10,468 nt of DNA from Chloroflexota bacterium (GTDB lineage Bacteria > Chloroflexota > Limnocylindria > Limnocylindrales > CSP1-4). The position numbers were made by a program, and so were the translations under genes. Location: the NCBI GenBank assembly GCA_029858845.1, contig JAOUEG010000045.1, positions 1 through 10,468 of the forward strand, written 5' to 3'. Every line of letters begins with the position of its first letter. Positions within the stretch are counted from its first letter, which is position 1. Shown here piece by piece: positions 1 to 6,782 of this stretch. The notes beneath the pieces were generated by a model. That model was not told the DNA's origin. It saw nothing but the letters and a program-made list of their open reading frames with translations, and made no database searches.

Positions 1-99
1 CCGCACCAGGACCTGATCCTCGCCGGCGACCGGCGTATCGACGTCCTCGAGCTGGAGGACGCCGGGTGGGCCGTACCCGTGGTTGACGATCGCCTTCAC
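1..99 (-). CDS. Zinc-type alcohol dehydrogenase / quinone oxidoreductase (MDR family), N-terminal fragment
   Basis: Reading the minus strand from a GTG at 99-97 gives 33 codons running off the left edge. They begin (M)KAIVNHGYGPPGVLQLEDV and continue to DQVLVR. This is the typical first beta-hairpin of the medium-chain dehydrogenase/reductase superfamily, whose members often open with MKAIV...YGPP-VL. These enzymes are NAD(P)-dependent alcohol dehydrogenases or quinone/enoyl reductases of the cytoplasm. The zinc ligands and Rossmann fold would lie outside the window, so the subfamily cannot be fixed. The GTG start is supported by GGGAGGG (110-104), which puts a GGAGG core 5 nt upstream. The gene is divergent from the acyl-CoA synthetase at 358. 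The family call rests on N-terminal resemblance only, so the substrate is unknown. Confidence 0.72.
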   Translation of the reverse strand, partial: MKAIVNHGYGPPGVLQLEDVDTPVAGEDQVLVR

Positions 100-103
100 C
101 TGT

Positions 104-110
104 CCCTCCC
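104..110 (-). promoter_or_regulatory. Ribosome binding site fixing the GTG start of the MDR gene
   Basis: The minus strand reads GGGAGGGACAG directly before GTG (99-97). The GGAGG core ends 5 nt from the start codon. It is the main argument that this GTG, not an internal codon, is the start of the truncated gene. Confidence 0.6.
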
Positions 111-341
111 GCGGCTGCGGCCCCCAGCCCGCTTCGGCCGCCCGACTGCGCGACCGTTGCGTTGAGCGACCAGCATGCCGTTCTGCCACCGATGCGGCAC
201 CTGCCGGAAGTCATGCCGGGTCACGTGCCAGGCGACCGTCCGTCGGTGGGCGGGATCGCTGCCGGCATGCCTGCCGACTCGTTCGGCGCTGCGCCGGGGA
301 CTTCGGGCCTCACGGCCCTTCCGAGCCCGATCGCCGGCGGG

Positions 342-347
342 TAGGCT
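342..347 (+). promoter_or_regulatory. Candidate -10 box (TAGGCT) for the acyl-CoA synthetase operon
   Basis: TAGGCT lies 10 nt before the ATG at 358. This TANNNT hexamer would give a leader of only a few bases or none. That matches the absence of a clear Shine-Dalgarno before 358. The -35 position (319-324, TTCCGA) is poor. The rest of the divergent gap (100-341) shows no other convincing promoter or operator. The call is inferred from position and from similar boxes before other genes here. Confidence 0.4.
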
Positions 348-357
348 ACCTGTCGTC

Positions 358-2508
358 ATGGACCTGACGCCGATCCTCCGACCGCGCTCGATCGCCATCG
401 TCGGAGCGAGCCCACGCTCGTTCGTGGGAAGGGTCGCGCTCGAGAACAGCCGGGCGCTCGGCTACCAGGGTCATCTGTACCCGATCAACCCGAAGTACGC
501 CGAGATCGGTGGGCTACGCGCGGCGGCGTCGCTGTCGGATCTTCCGGAACCTCCGGACGTCGTCCTCGTCCAACTGGGAACGGAGCGGATCCTGGACGCC
601 GTGCGGGAAGGCGTGGCGGTGGGCGCCCGGAGCTTCGTCATCCCGGGGGCCGGCTATACGGACTCCGGCCCGGCGGCTCTCGAGCTGGCGGACGAGCTCC
701 GGAGCCTGGCGTCCGAGCGTGGCATCGCCGTGGTCGGCACCAACTGCATGGGCTACGTGGACCTCGTTACCGGGGCGGCGCCCTATATCGGGACCGTGCC
801 GATGCACGTCCGGCGCGGGCGTGTCGGCGTCGTCGCCCAGAGCGGCGCCATCGTGGAGGCCTTCGTCAACAACGGCGGGCGCGTCCCGCTCTCGACGATC
901 GTCTCGTGCGGCTCCGAGGCGGGAACGGGCCTCGCGGAGTACCTGGCCTTCTTCGCCGCGGACGAGCGGACCGACGCCGTTCTCGCCTTCGTCGAGGGGT
1001 TCGGCGACCCGGCCGGCTTCCTGGCCGCGGCCCGATCCCTGGCCGACGCCGGCAAGCCGCTGGCCGTCTGCAAGGTGGGTCGATCGTCCGCGGCACAGGC
1101 CGGGATCGTGGCCCATTCGGGGAAGCTCGCCGGCAACGCCCGGGTCGCAGCGGCCGCGCTCCGGCAGGCCGGCGCGATCCTGTGCGCCGACCTCGATGAG
1201 CTGACCACCGTCGGTGAGATCTTCGGGGCGGGCCGGACGAAGATGGGCCGCCGCGCGCACATCGTGACCAACTCCGGGGGCGAGGCGAACCTGCTGTCCG
1301 ATCTCGCCGAGGACGTCGGGATCGAGCTGCCGCCGCTGAGCGAGGCCGGCCGCAGCGGGCTCGCCGCCACCTGGCCGAACTTCCAGGCGCGCAACCCGAT
1401 GGACCCTTGGGGCACGGACGACTACCGGTCCATCTACCCGAGGGCGCTGGAAACGCTGGCCGATGAGCCGGGCGACCTGCTCGTGGTGAGTCTCGACCAG
1501 CAGACGACCTGCGGGTCGTACGAGCTCCAGCTCGGGCGAGACCTCGCCGCATACCTGGCCGCCGAGGCGTCGCGGACGAGGAAGACGCCGGTCTTCCTCT
1601 CCCCTTCCAGCCAGGACCCGAGCCCGGAACTGCTCAACTACTGCCTGGCCGAGCGGATCCCGCTCCTGCGCGGCGCCTGGACGGCACTCGACGCCCTGGC
1701 CAAGGTCGCGCGCCGAACGGAGTGGGCCGGCGACGGTCGGGTCGCACCCACCGGCCCGCCGATCGACCTCCCGGAGCTGCACGCGGCGGGAGCGCTCGAC
1801 GAGGACGCCTCGCTGACGATCGTCGAGCGCTACGGCATCCCCACCCCGCGCCGCGCCCGGGCAGCGGATGCGGACGCTGCCGTCGAGGCCGCCGAACGGA
1901 TCGGCTACCCGGTGGTCCTCAAGGGCGTGGCCGATGGGGTCAGCCACAAGACGGAGCTGGGCCTGGTCCGGGTCGGGCTGGGAGCGGCCGACGAAGTCCG
2001 CGAGGCGGCCGCATCGATCACCGGCAACGCGGCCCGTGCGAACGTTTCGGTCACGTTCCTGGTCGCGGAGCATGTCCGAGCCGAGCTCGAGGTGATCGCC
2101 GGGTTCCGGCGCGATGACCAGTTCGGCGTGGCGGTGCTGGTCGGGATCGGCGGGATCTGGGCCGAACACTTCGACGAGGTCGCCATCCGGATCGGCCGCA
2201 TCGGTCCAGCTGAGGCGCGGCGGATGCTTGACGACACGATCGTGGGTCGGATGCTCCGGACCGCGCGCGGCGGGGCGATCCCGGACGACGGCATCGTCGC
2301 CGCGATCGTCGGCCTGGGGGCACTCGGCGAGGACCACCCGGAGATCGTCGAGGCGGACCTCAACCCGATCCTCGTAGGCCGGGAGCGAACCGTGGCCGTG
2401 GACGCCCTGGTCATCCGGGTCGACGCACCCCCGGCCGATATGGGGGCCGGGTCCCCGGCCATCGAGCGGGCCTTCGAGCGGACCGCCAGAAAGGTGATGA
2501 ACGGATGA
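358..2508 (+). CDS. ADP-forming acyl-CoA synthetase (fused alpha-beta, acetate--CoA ligase type)
   Basis: This 716-residue protein belongs to the NDP-forming acyl-CoA synthetase superfamily, which reversibly couples acyl-CoA + ADP + Pi to acid + CoA + ATP. The N-terminal CoA-binding Rossmann domain (about 1-130) opens with RPRSIAIVGASPRS. Next come succinyl-CoA-ligase-like domains (about 150-450) with the signature VAHSGKLAG, where His253 aligns with the phosphorylated active-site His of the family (usually SHTG-LAG). After a linker, an ATP-grasp domain (about 475-690) carries YGIPTP, PVVLKG, SHKTELG (His530, the usual second phospho-His region) and EADLNPILV. The length of about 700 fits fused single-chain enzymes. 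I chose ATG 358 because family homology starts there; the frame stays open to 175, but that part looks non-coding. The stop overlaps the next start (ATGA), so the two genes are translationally coupled. The acyl substrate is unknown; the partner gene suggests a 3-aminoacyl or short-chain acid. Confidence 0.9.
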   Translation: MDLTPILRPRSIAIVGASPRSFVGRVALENSRALGYQGHLYPINPKYAEIGGLRAAASLSDLPEPPDVVLVQLGTERILDAVREGVAVGARSFVIPGAGYTDSGPAALELADELRSLASERGIAVVGTNCMGYVDLVTGAAPYIGTVPMHVRRGRVGVVAQSGAIVEAFVNNGGRVPLSTIVSCGSEAGTGLAEYLAFFAADERTDAVLAFVEGFGDPAGFLAAARSLADAGKPLAVCKVGRSSAAQAGIVAHSGKLAGNARVAAAALRQAGAILCADLDELTTVGEIFGAGRTKMGRRAHIVTNSGGEANLLSDLAEDVGIELPPLSEAGRSGLAATWPNFQARNPMDPWGTDDYRSIYPRALETLADEPGDLLVVSLDQQTTCGSYELQLGRDLAAYLAAEASRTRKTPVFLSPSSQDPSPELLNYCLAERIPLLRGAWTALDALAKVARRTEWAGDGRVAPTGPPIDLPELHAAGALDEDASLTIVERYGIPTPRRARAADADAAVEAAERIGYPVVLKGVADGVSHKTELGLVRVGLGAADEVREAAASITGNAARANVSVTFLVAEHVRAELEVIAGFRRDDQFGVAVLVGIGGIWAEHFDEVAIRIGRIGPAEARRMLDDTIVGRMLRTARGGAIPDDGIVAAIVGLGALGEDHPEIVEADLNPILVGRERTVAVDALVIRVDAPPADMGAGSPAIERAFERTARKVMNG

Positions 2509-2933
2509 GCCAACCGAACCCGCCGATCAGCAGCACCCTCCGCGTCCGGATGGGCCAGGAGGATGCCCACTATGGTGGCAACCTCGTCGCCGGGGCGCGG
2601 ACGCTCGCGCTGTTCGGCGACGTGATCACGGAGATCGCGGTCATCACCGACGGCGACGAGGGATTGTTCGTCGGCTACGAGAGCATCGAGTTCCTGGCCC
2701 CTGTCTACGCCGGCGACTTCCTCGAGGTGACGGGGACCGTCACCCGGATCGGCAACACCAGCCGGACGGTCAGCTTCGAGGCCCGCAAGGTCATCTCCAG
2801 CCGCTATGACCTGGGACCCTCGGCGGCGGATGTCCTGGCCGATCCGATCGTGACCTGCCGAGCGATCGGGACGACCGTCATCCCGAAGGCCCACTCGCGA
2901 AGGGCGACCCGGACGAGCGGCGAAGTCGGCTGA
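2505..2933 (+). CDS. kal: 3-aminobutyryl-CoA / beta-alanyl-CoA ammonia-lyase-like hotdog protein
   Basis: This 142-residue protein has a single hotdog domain. The conserved segments DAHYGGNLVAGARTLALFGD (20-39), DGDEGLF, EFLAPVYAGDFLEV and GNTSRTVSFEARKV are those I know from 3-aminobutyryl-CoA ammonia-lyase (Kal, lysine fermentation) and beta-alanyl-CoA:ammonia-lyase of about 145 residues. Members eliminate ammonia from a 3-aminoacyl-CoA to give a 2-enoyl-CoA, reversibly, in the cytoplasm. The C-terminal part, SAADVLADPIVTCRAIGTTV, is also typical of the family. The start overlaps the upstream stop by 4 bp (ATGA), so the enzyme is probably made together with the acyl-CoA synthetase, which could form or consume its CoA substrate. 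No other lysine-fermentation gene (kamA, kamDE, kdd, kce) is present, so lysine is not implied. A thioesterase or dehydratase role within the hotdog fold is a less likely alternative. Confidence 0.78.
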   Translation: MSQPNPPISSTLRVRMGQEDAHYGGNLVAGARTLALFGDVITEIAVITDGDEGLFVGYESIEFLAPVYAGDFLEVTGTVTRIGNTSRTVSFEARKVISSRYDLGPSAADVLADPIVTCRAIGTTVIPKAHSRRATRTSGEVG

Positions 2934-2953
2934 CCGTCGAAGCGTCCGCGTCG

Positions 2954-2976
2954 GTGATGCCGGGTGTCCCGGTCAC
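2954..2976. terminator. Hairpin between convergent genes, possible bidirectional terminator
   Basis: The 39-bp gap between the ammonia-lyase stop and the SRPBCC stop holds an imperfect hairpin. GTGA and CCGGG on the left (2954-2964, with a 2-nt TG bulge) pair with CCCGG and TCAC on the right (2968-2976), around a TGT loop. The right arm covers the minus-strand stop codon. There is no T-tract on either side, so intrinsic termination is inferred from position and stem only. Confidence 0.33.
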
Positions 2977-3470
2977 GCCCCGGCCAGGTTCAGCCGGGCG
3001 GTCGCGTCAACCACCGGTCGACCCATGGCTCCGGTCATCCCCTCGGCGCCCCAGCGCATGATCGCGTCGTAGTTCCAGGCGAAGATCCGGCCGGCGAACG
3101 GGACGGGCAGGTTCATCCACCAGCGGGTCGTCCGCACGTCCATGAGGAAGCGCACGGTCGTCCGGCCCGCCTGCTCTTCCAGGGTCCACGTGCAGTCACC
3201 CTCGACGGCGCCCGAGGCGCGACCCCGGACGAGGCCTGGTCGCTGCAGACCGAGGATCTCAAGGTCGAACGTCAGCGTGTACGGGATCAGGCTGCGCCAA
3301 GCCTGCCGGATGCGCATCCCGCGGCCGGACGGGTCGCCGGGGGCGAGCTGCTCGACGGACCGGAAACCCCTCCACCAGGTCGGCCATCGGCGATAGTCGA
3401 GGAGCACGTCCCAGACCTGCTCGGCGGGCGCGTCGGCCTGCCACTCGGTGATGAAACGGTAGTGACCCAT
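2973..3470 (-). CDS. SRPBCC (START/Bet v1-like) family protein, polyketide cyclase/dehydrase-like
   Basis: This 165-residue protein has no signal peptide or membrane segment. The opening pattern (hydrophobic strand, then APAEQVWDVLLDYRRWPTWW) and the later LTFDLEI...TWTLEEQAGRTTVRFLM strands are the helix-grip signature of SRPBCC proteins, which bind lipids or other hydrophobic ligands in a deep cavity. Position 60-165 is rich in Trp and aromatics (TTRWWMNLP, FAWNYDAIMRWG), which fits a ligand pocket. No catalytic residue identifies a reaction, so the name polyketide cyclase is only a family label. ATG 3470 follows GGAGGCGA with about 10 nt spacing. It shares the strand of the GNAT gene upstream, but the 163-bp gap argues against tight coupling. 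I see no clear link to the catabolic genes. Confidence 0.75.
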   Translation of the reverse strand: MGHYRFITEWQADAPAEQVWDVLLDYRRWPTWWRGFRSVEQLAPGDPSGRGMRIRQAWRSLIPYTLTFDLEILGLQRPGLVRGRASGAVEGDCTWTLEEQAGRTTVRFLMDVRTTRWWMNLPVPFAGRIFAWNYDAIMRWGAEGMTGAMGRPVVDATARLNLAGA

Positions 3471-3633
3471 GGGAGTCTCGCCTCCATCGGAGTGGTCCCG
3501 GCGTGTCCCGGGGCCTGTGGCGAGCGTGGCGAACTGATCGCGTTGGGTCGATGGACGGATGCAGCCAGGCCGCCTTCGTCATTCGTCCACGAGTCGGTCC
3601 CGTCGTCGTGGCCCGGCGGCGGGCGCTCGGCCG

Positions 3634-4179
3634 TCAGGTCGGATCGCCGCGGAGCAGCTCCATGAGCAACCCGTCGTGGAACGTCCCGTCGAGTCCCCGC
3701 TCGTAGGCCCGCATGACGCCGACGCGGCGGAACCCGACGCGCTCGTACGCCCGGATCGCCCGTTCGTTGGCGGCGCTCGGGTCGATCGTCAACCGATGAT
3801 GACCACGGTCCTCGAACAGGTAGCGGGCCACGGTCCGGATCGCGTCAGGTCCCAGCCCACGACCCTGGTGCCCGGTCGCGAGGAACAGGTCGATCCCGGC
3901 GTGGCGGTAGTCGGGATCGGTCTCCTCGCTCACCTGGATGCTGCCGACCACCTCGCCATCGGCCTCGATGGTGAGCGCATACGTGTCGTCGTCTCCCGCG
4001 AGCCAGTCATCGACCGCCTCGTGGCCCGCACGCGGCGGGCCCCACCAGCGGGCGACGGACGGCTCGGCCAGGATCGTCGCGAGCCGCTCGCGGTCCGACG
4101 GTCGGACCGGCCGCAGGCGGACACGCTCGCCGGGCATCTCGGGACGGGCCATCGCACGAGGCGAGACGGGATCGCGCAT
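3634..4179 (-). CDS. GNAT family N-acetyltransferase, AAC(6')/RimJ-like
   Basis: This 181-residue protein has the full GNAT fold. Residues 18-48 (ERVRLRPVRPSDRERL then VARWWG) give the first strand and helices. The acetyl-CoA pyrophosphate loop is GHQGRGLGPDAIRTV (103-117). The C-terminal motif is DPSAANERAIRAYERVGFRR (133-152). The combination of RWWG, GIDLFL, GRGLG and DPS..N.RAI..YE..GF recalls the AAC(6')-Ib-type aminoglycoside acetyltransferases, but many chromosomal GNATs of unknown substrate share it. Drug resistance is therefore not claimed. The ATG at 4179 sits 8 nt from a TACGCT box and lacks a clear Shine-Dalgarno, so transcription may be leaderless. Starts at Met10 or Met15 are possible. 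It lies 27 bp downstream of the PreA-like gene and may be partly read through from that operon. Confidence 0.85.
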   Translation of the reverse strand: MRDPVSPRAMARPEMPGERVRLRPVRPSDRERLATILAEPSVARWWGPPRAGHEAVDDWLAGDDDTYALTIEADGEVVGSIQVSEETDPDYRHAGIDLFLATGHQGRGLGPDAIRTVARYLFEDRGHHRLTIDPSAANERAIRAYERVGFRRVGVMRAYERGLDGTFHDGLLMELLRGDPT

Positions 4180-4187
4180 CGCGGGAC

Positions 4188-4193
4188 AGCGTA
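4188..4193 (-). promoter_or_regulatory. Candidate -10 box (TACGCT) for the GNAT gene
   Basis: On the minus strand TACGCT is followed by 8 nt and then ATG (4179). The spacing fits a leaderless or nearly leaderless transcript. No -35 box is recognisable at the expected place, which falls within the end of the preceding gene. Confidence 0.38.
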
Positions 4194-4206
4194 GCGAATA
4201 GGGACC

Positions 4207-5376
4207 TCAGGCCGGCGCGGCCCACAGCAGCGCACCCGGCCGGCACCGCGACACGCACAGGCCGCACAGCTCGCAGCGCTCCTCATCCAGTACCGCCTTG
4301 CCTTCGACGACGTGGATGGCGTCGGGCCCGCACGACATCTCGCACAGCCCGCAGCCGTTGCACAGCGACAGATCGAGCATCGGCGGCGCCTCGGGCCGGG
4401 ACACGACCCGCCGAACGGCCAGGCCGGTGACCTCGGCCGGTGAGGCGTATCCATGCTTCGCCAGCCAGCTCGCCATCTCGGTGGCGATCCGCCCGAAGAC
4501 ACCGGGGCCGCGCAGGATCGCCGCGGTGCAGACCTGGACCGCGACCGCGCCCGCCATGAGGTGCTCGACGGCATCCGTGCCGCGCGACACGCCACCACAG
4601 CCGATGACCGGGATGTCCACCGCCGACGCGACGTCGTGAACGCAGCGCACGGCCAGTGGCTTGAGGGCCGGCCCGGACAGCCAGCCGTACCCGTCCGGGC
4701 CGCCGATCTGGGGCAGCGCCGACTCGATGTCGATGGCGAGGCAGGGGCCGAATGAGTTGATCGCGACGATCGCGTCCGCACCGGCGGCCTGGGCCTGCTC
4801 GGCGGCGCGCGCCATCTCGCGTCCGAGTGGGCTGAGCTTCACGAAGACGGGCACGTCCACGGCCGCCTTGGCCGCCTTGATGGCGGCGATCATCGGCCCC
4901 GCATCCTCCCCGATGTAGTGCGTCGATAGCTCCAGCGCGTCGGCGAACGGGCGGACACGCGGCGCAAGCTCCGCGATGTCCTCCGCCGTGTAGCCCATGC
5001 TCACGACGACCGGCAGACCCGCCTCACGGGTGATCGCGTACTCGCGCTCTATCCAGCGCTCGGGCGGCAGTTCGGACCACAGCTCGGCATTGAGGAAGCC
5101 GTGGGAGATCTCGGCCATGTTCGGGGTCGTGGGTTCGGCGGCGGTGCGCGAGATCGTCTTCGTGACCAGACCGCCGGCACCGCCCTCGGCGCAGGCCAGC
5201 AGCGCGGCACCGTCACGGACCGGCGGGCCCGCCGCGGTCCAGACCGGGTTGGGGAACCGGATCCCGCAGACTTCGACGCCAAGGTCCACCGTGGCCGCGG
5301 CGGCGGCCGCGGCCACGGGATCGGGCGAGGCGGCCGCTGCGGACTGGGCGCGGTGTTGTGCGGTGGAACGGGTCAT
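4207..5376 (-). CDS. PreA/dihydroorotate dehydrogenase-like flavoprotein with C-terminal 2x[4Fe-4S] ferredoxin domain
   Basis: This 389-residue protein has a low-complexity Ala-rich N-terminus (1-29). A TIM-barrel FMN domain follows (about 30-325) with FPNPVWTAAGP, VTKTIS (Lys73), VFVKLSP (Lys180), INSF (Asn207) and the FMN-phosphate region GCGGVSRGTDAVEHLMAGA (259-277). The C-terminal ferredoxin domain carries C339-x2-C342-x2-C345-x3-C349 and C368-x2-C371-x2-C374-x3-C378. The architecture matches PreA, the [4Fe-4S]/FMN subunit of NAD-dependent dihydropyrimidine dehydrogenase. However, the base-binding and catalytic segment ELNLSCP of PreA/DPD reads ELSTHYI here (149-155), so the Asn and Cys are missing. 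The substrate is probably not simply uracil. No PreT partner is in the window. It is the third gene of an operon with the molybdenum hydroxylase and SsnA. A perfect GGAGGTGA and an ATGA overlap fix the start. Confidence 0.82.
   Translation of the reverse strand: MTRSTAQHRAQSAAAASPDPVAAAAAAATVDLGVEVCGIRFPNPVWTAAGPPVRDGAALLACAEGGAGGLVTKTISRTAAEPTTPNMAEISHGFLNAELWSELPPERWIEREYAITREAGLPVVVSMGYTAEDIAELAPRVRPFADALELSTHYIGEDAGPMIAAIKAAKAAVDVPVFVKLSPLGREMARAAEQAQAAGADAIVAINSFGPCLAIDIESALPQIGGPDGYGWLSGPALKPLAVRCVHDVASAVDIPVIGCGGVSRGTDAVEHLMAGAVAVQVCTAAILRGPGVFGRIATEMASWLAKHGYASPAEVTGLAVRRVVSRPEAPPMLDLSLCNGCGLCEMSCGPDAIHVVEGKAVLDEERCELCGLCVSRCRPGALLWAAPA
5291..5316. repeat. Perfect 11-bp inverted repeat in the 5' coding part of the PreA-like gene
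   Basis: GTGGCCGCGGC (5291-5301) and its exact reverse complement (5306-5316) flank a GGCG loop. The repeat encodes part of the poly-alanine run of the PreA-like protein, about 60-85 nt inside its coding region. An all-GC-rich stem this near the start could slow early translation or act as a folding element. It may equally be a by-product of GCC/GCG alanine codons. Confidence 0.7.
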
Positions 5377-6782
5377 CCCACCATCACCTCCCCGGGTACG
5401 AACGGATGCTCCCCGATCGCGTCAAGACGCTCCCACAGGCGGGCGGCCTGGACCCGGGCCTCAGCCGTCAGGGCATCCTGGTCGACCCCGGTCAGGCGGC
5501 CTTCCCGGACGACGACGCGACCGGCGACCAGCACGTCACGCACCGCCCGGGCCGACAGGCCGAAGACCCAGTGACCGGCCAGGGTGTCCGCCGTGATCGG
5601 GGTCGGCAACGGCTGGTCCAGGACGACGAGGTCGGCCGGCGCGCCAGGGACGATCCGGCCGAATTCGGGCTCGTCGAACGCGTCGGCCACCAGCCGAGCC
5701 CCGGCCGCGAGGCGCCGCAGCGGCCAGGACGCATCGGCGTCACCGGCGTCGTCCATTGGCAGGTCATCGCCGGGCCCCGTGCCCGACCGTCCGCTCGAGC
5801 CGTGCTCCTCGGCGAGTCGGAGGTAGCCGGTCCGGCCCTCCTCGAACATGTCCGCCCCGATCCCGTCCGTCCCGAGCGCGACGCGCGAGCCGAGCATCCC
5901 GAGCGGCGCCCGGCCGACCGCGTTGTGCATGTTGGAGCGCGGGTTGTGGACCAGCGTGGCGCCCGACGCCCGGAAGAGGGCGGCCTCGGCATGATCGAGG
6001 TGGACACCGTGGGCCAGGACCGGTACCGGGGCCATGCCACCAGCTCGCTCCAGGCGGTCCAGGACACGCCGTCCATGCATCGCTTCGGCGTCGCGCTCAT
6101 CCTCGGCATCCTCGGCGACGTGGATGTGCAATCCGCGTCCGCTCGAGACCGCGAGGTCCACGCAAGCCTCCAGCGTCTCGTCGGACAGGGTGAACGACGC
6201 GTGCGCCCCGACAAGCCCGCGGACGAGTTGAGGACTCGTGGCCGCCACGCGAGCCAGGAAGCGGCGGTTCTCCTGGATCCCTGCGCGGGCATGGCCCGGC
6301 CCATCGCGATCACTCGTCTCGTAGGCGAGGACCGAGCGCACGCCGATCTCGGCGAACGCGTCCTCGATCAGGTCGAGCGATCCGTCGATCACGCCGGGCG
6401 ACGCATGGTGGTCCACGAGCGTGGTCGTACCGGACAGGACCGCCTCCATCGCGGCGACCCGGGCAGACGCGCGGATGGACGCCTCGTCCAGGGCCCGGTC
6501 CAGGCGCCACCACACGCGGCGCAGGATCTCAACGAAGTCACGCGGCGGCGCGAGGCGATACGGCATCCCGCGGGCCAGCGCGGAGTAGGCGTGGGTGTGG
6601 GCGCAGACGTTGCCGGGGATCACGAGACAGCCGGTGCAATCGATCACGTGCATCCCGGCACCTTCCGACATCGCCGGGGCGACGGCGACCACCCGGTCGC
6701 CATCGACCACGACGTCGGCCTCCACGACGTTCGCCGGGTCGAGCGCCACGACGACCGTTCCCCTCGCGAGTACGGTGGTCAT
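5373..6782 (-). CDS. ssnA: SsnA-type aminohydrolase (amidohydrolase superfamily, TRZ/ATZ-like)
   Basis: This 469-residue cytoplasmic metal-dependent hydrolase begins with a small beta-sandwich domain (1-55) completed at the C-terminus (about 375-435), with the TIM barrel in between. Metal-site residues are visible: HTH (His62, His64), GLHIHVAED (His221), LAHG (His258) and GTDGIGADM (Asp306). The phrases NVCAHTHAYSALARGMP, DHHASPGVIDGSL, AYETSDRDG and VHNPRSNMHNAVGRAPLG are characteristic of SsnA, which accompanies molybdenum hydroxylase and purine-degradation genes and is thought to deaminate or open a heterocycle. Its exact substrate is not settled. Most homologues are about 440-450 residues, so the length is normal. 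Its start overlaps the upstream stop (ATGA) and follows GGGAGGG. Its stop overlaps the next start. Guanine deaminase is the main alternative. Confidence 0.85.
   Translation of the reverse strand: MTTVLARGTVVVALDPANVVEADVVVDGDRVVAVAPAMSEGAGMHVIDCTGCLVIPGNVCAHTHAYSALARGMPYRLAPPRDFVEILRRVWWRLDRALDEASIRASARVAAMEAVLSGTTTLVDHHASPGVIDGSLDLIEDAFAEIGVRSVLAYETSDRDGPGHARAGIQENRRFLARVAATSPQLVRGLVGAHASFTLSDETLEACVDLAVSSGRGLHIHVAEDAEDERDAEAMHGRRVLDRLERAGGMAPVPVLAHGVHLDHAEAALFRASGATLVHNPRSNMHNAVGRAPLGMLGSRVALGTDGIGADMFEEGRTGYLRLAEEHGSSGRSGTGPGDDLPMDDAGDADASWPLRRLAAGARLVADAFDEPEFGRIVPGAPADLVVLDQPLPTPITADTLAGHWVFGLSARAVRDVLVAGRVVVREGRLTGVDQDALTAEARVQAARLWERLDAIGEHPFVPGEVMVG
5384..5391 (-). promoter_or_regulatory. 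Full-consensus Shine-Dalgarno for the PreA-like gene
   Basis: The minus strand reads GGAGGTGA, an 8-base match to the 16S anti-Shine-Dalgarno, 7 nt before ATG 5376-5374. It lies inside the last codons of ssnA, so re-initiation after ssnA should be efficient. It decides the start in favour of the Ala-rich N-terminus over the internal GTG at codon 30. Confidence 0.8.

Noticed and set aside
175..357. 61-codon upstream extension of the acyl-CoA synthetase containing CHRCGTCRKSCRVTC
   Set aside because: The Cys-rich run looks like a metal site, but the extension has no Shine-Dalgarno at 175, then turns Arg-rich, and does not belong to the family. The recognisable CoA-binding domain starts exactly at 358, next to a -10-like box.
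514..2337. Long antisense open frame (607 codons) opposite the acyl-CoA synthetase
   Set aside because: Its composition is Arg/Asp/Pro-rich with no recognisable domain. It mirrors the codon bias of a high-GC gene on the plus strand, which leaves antisense frames open by chance.
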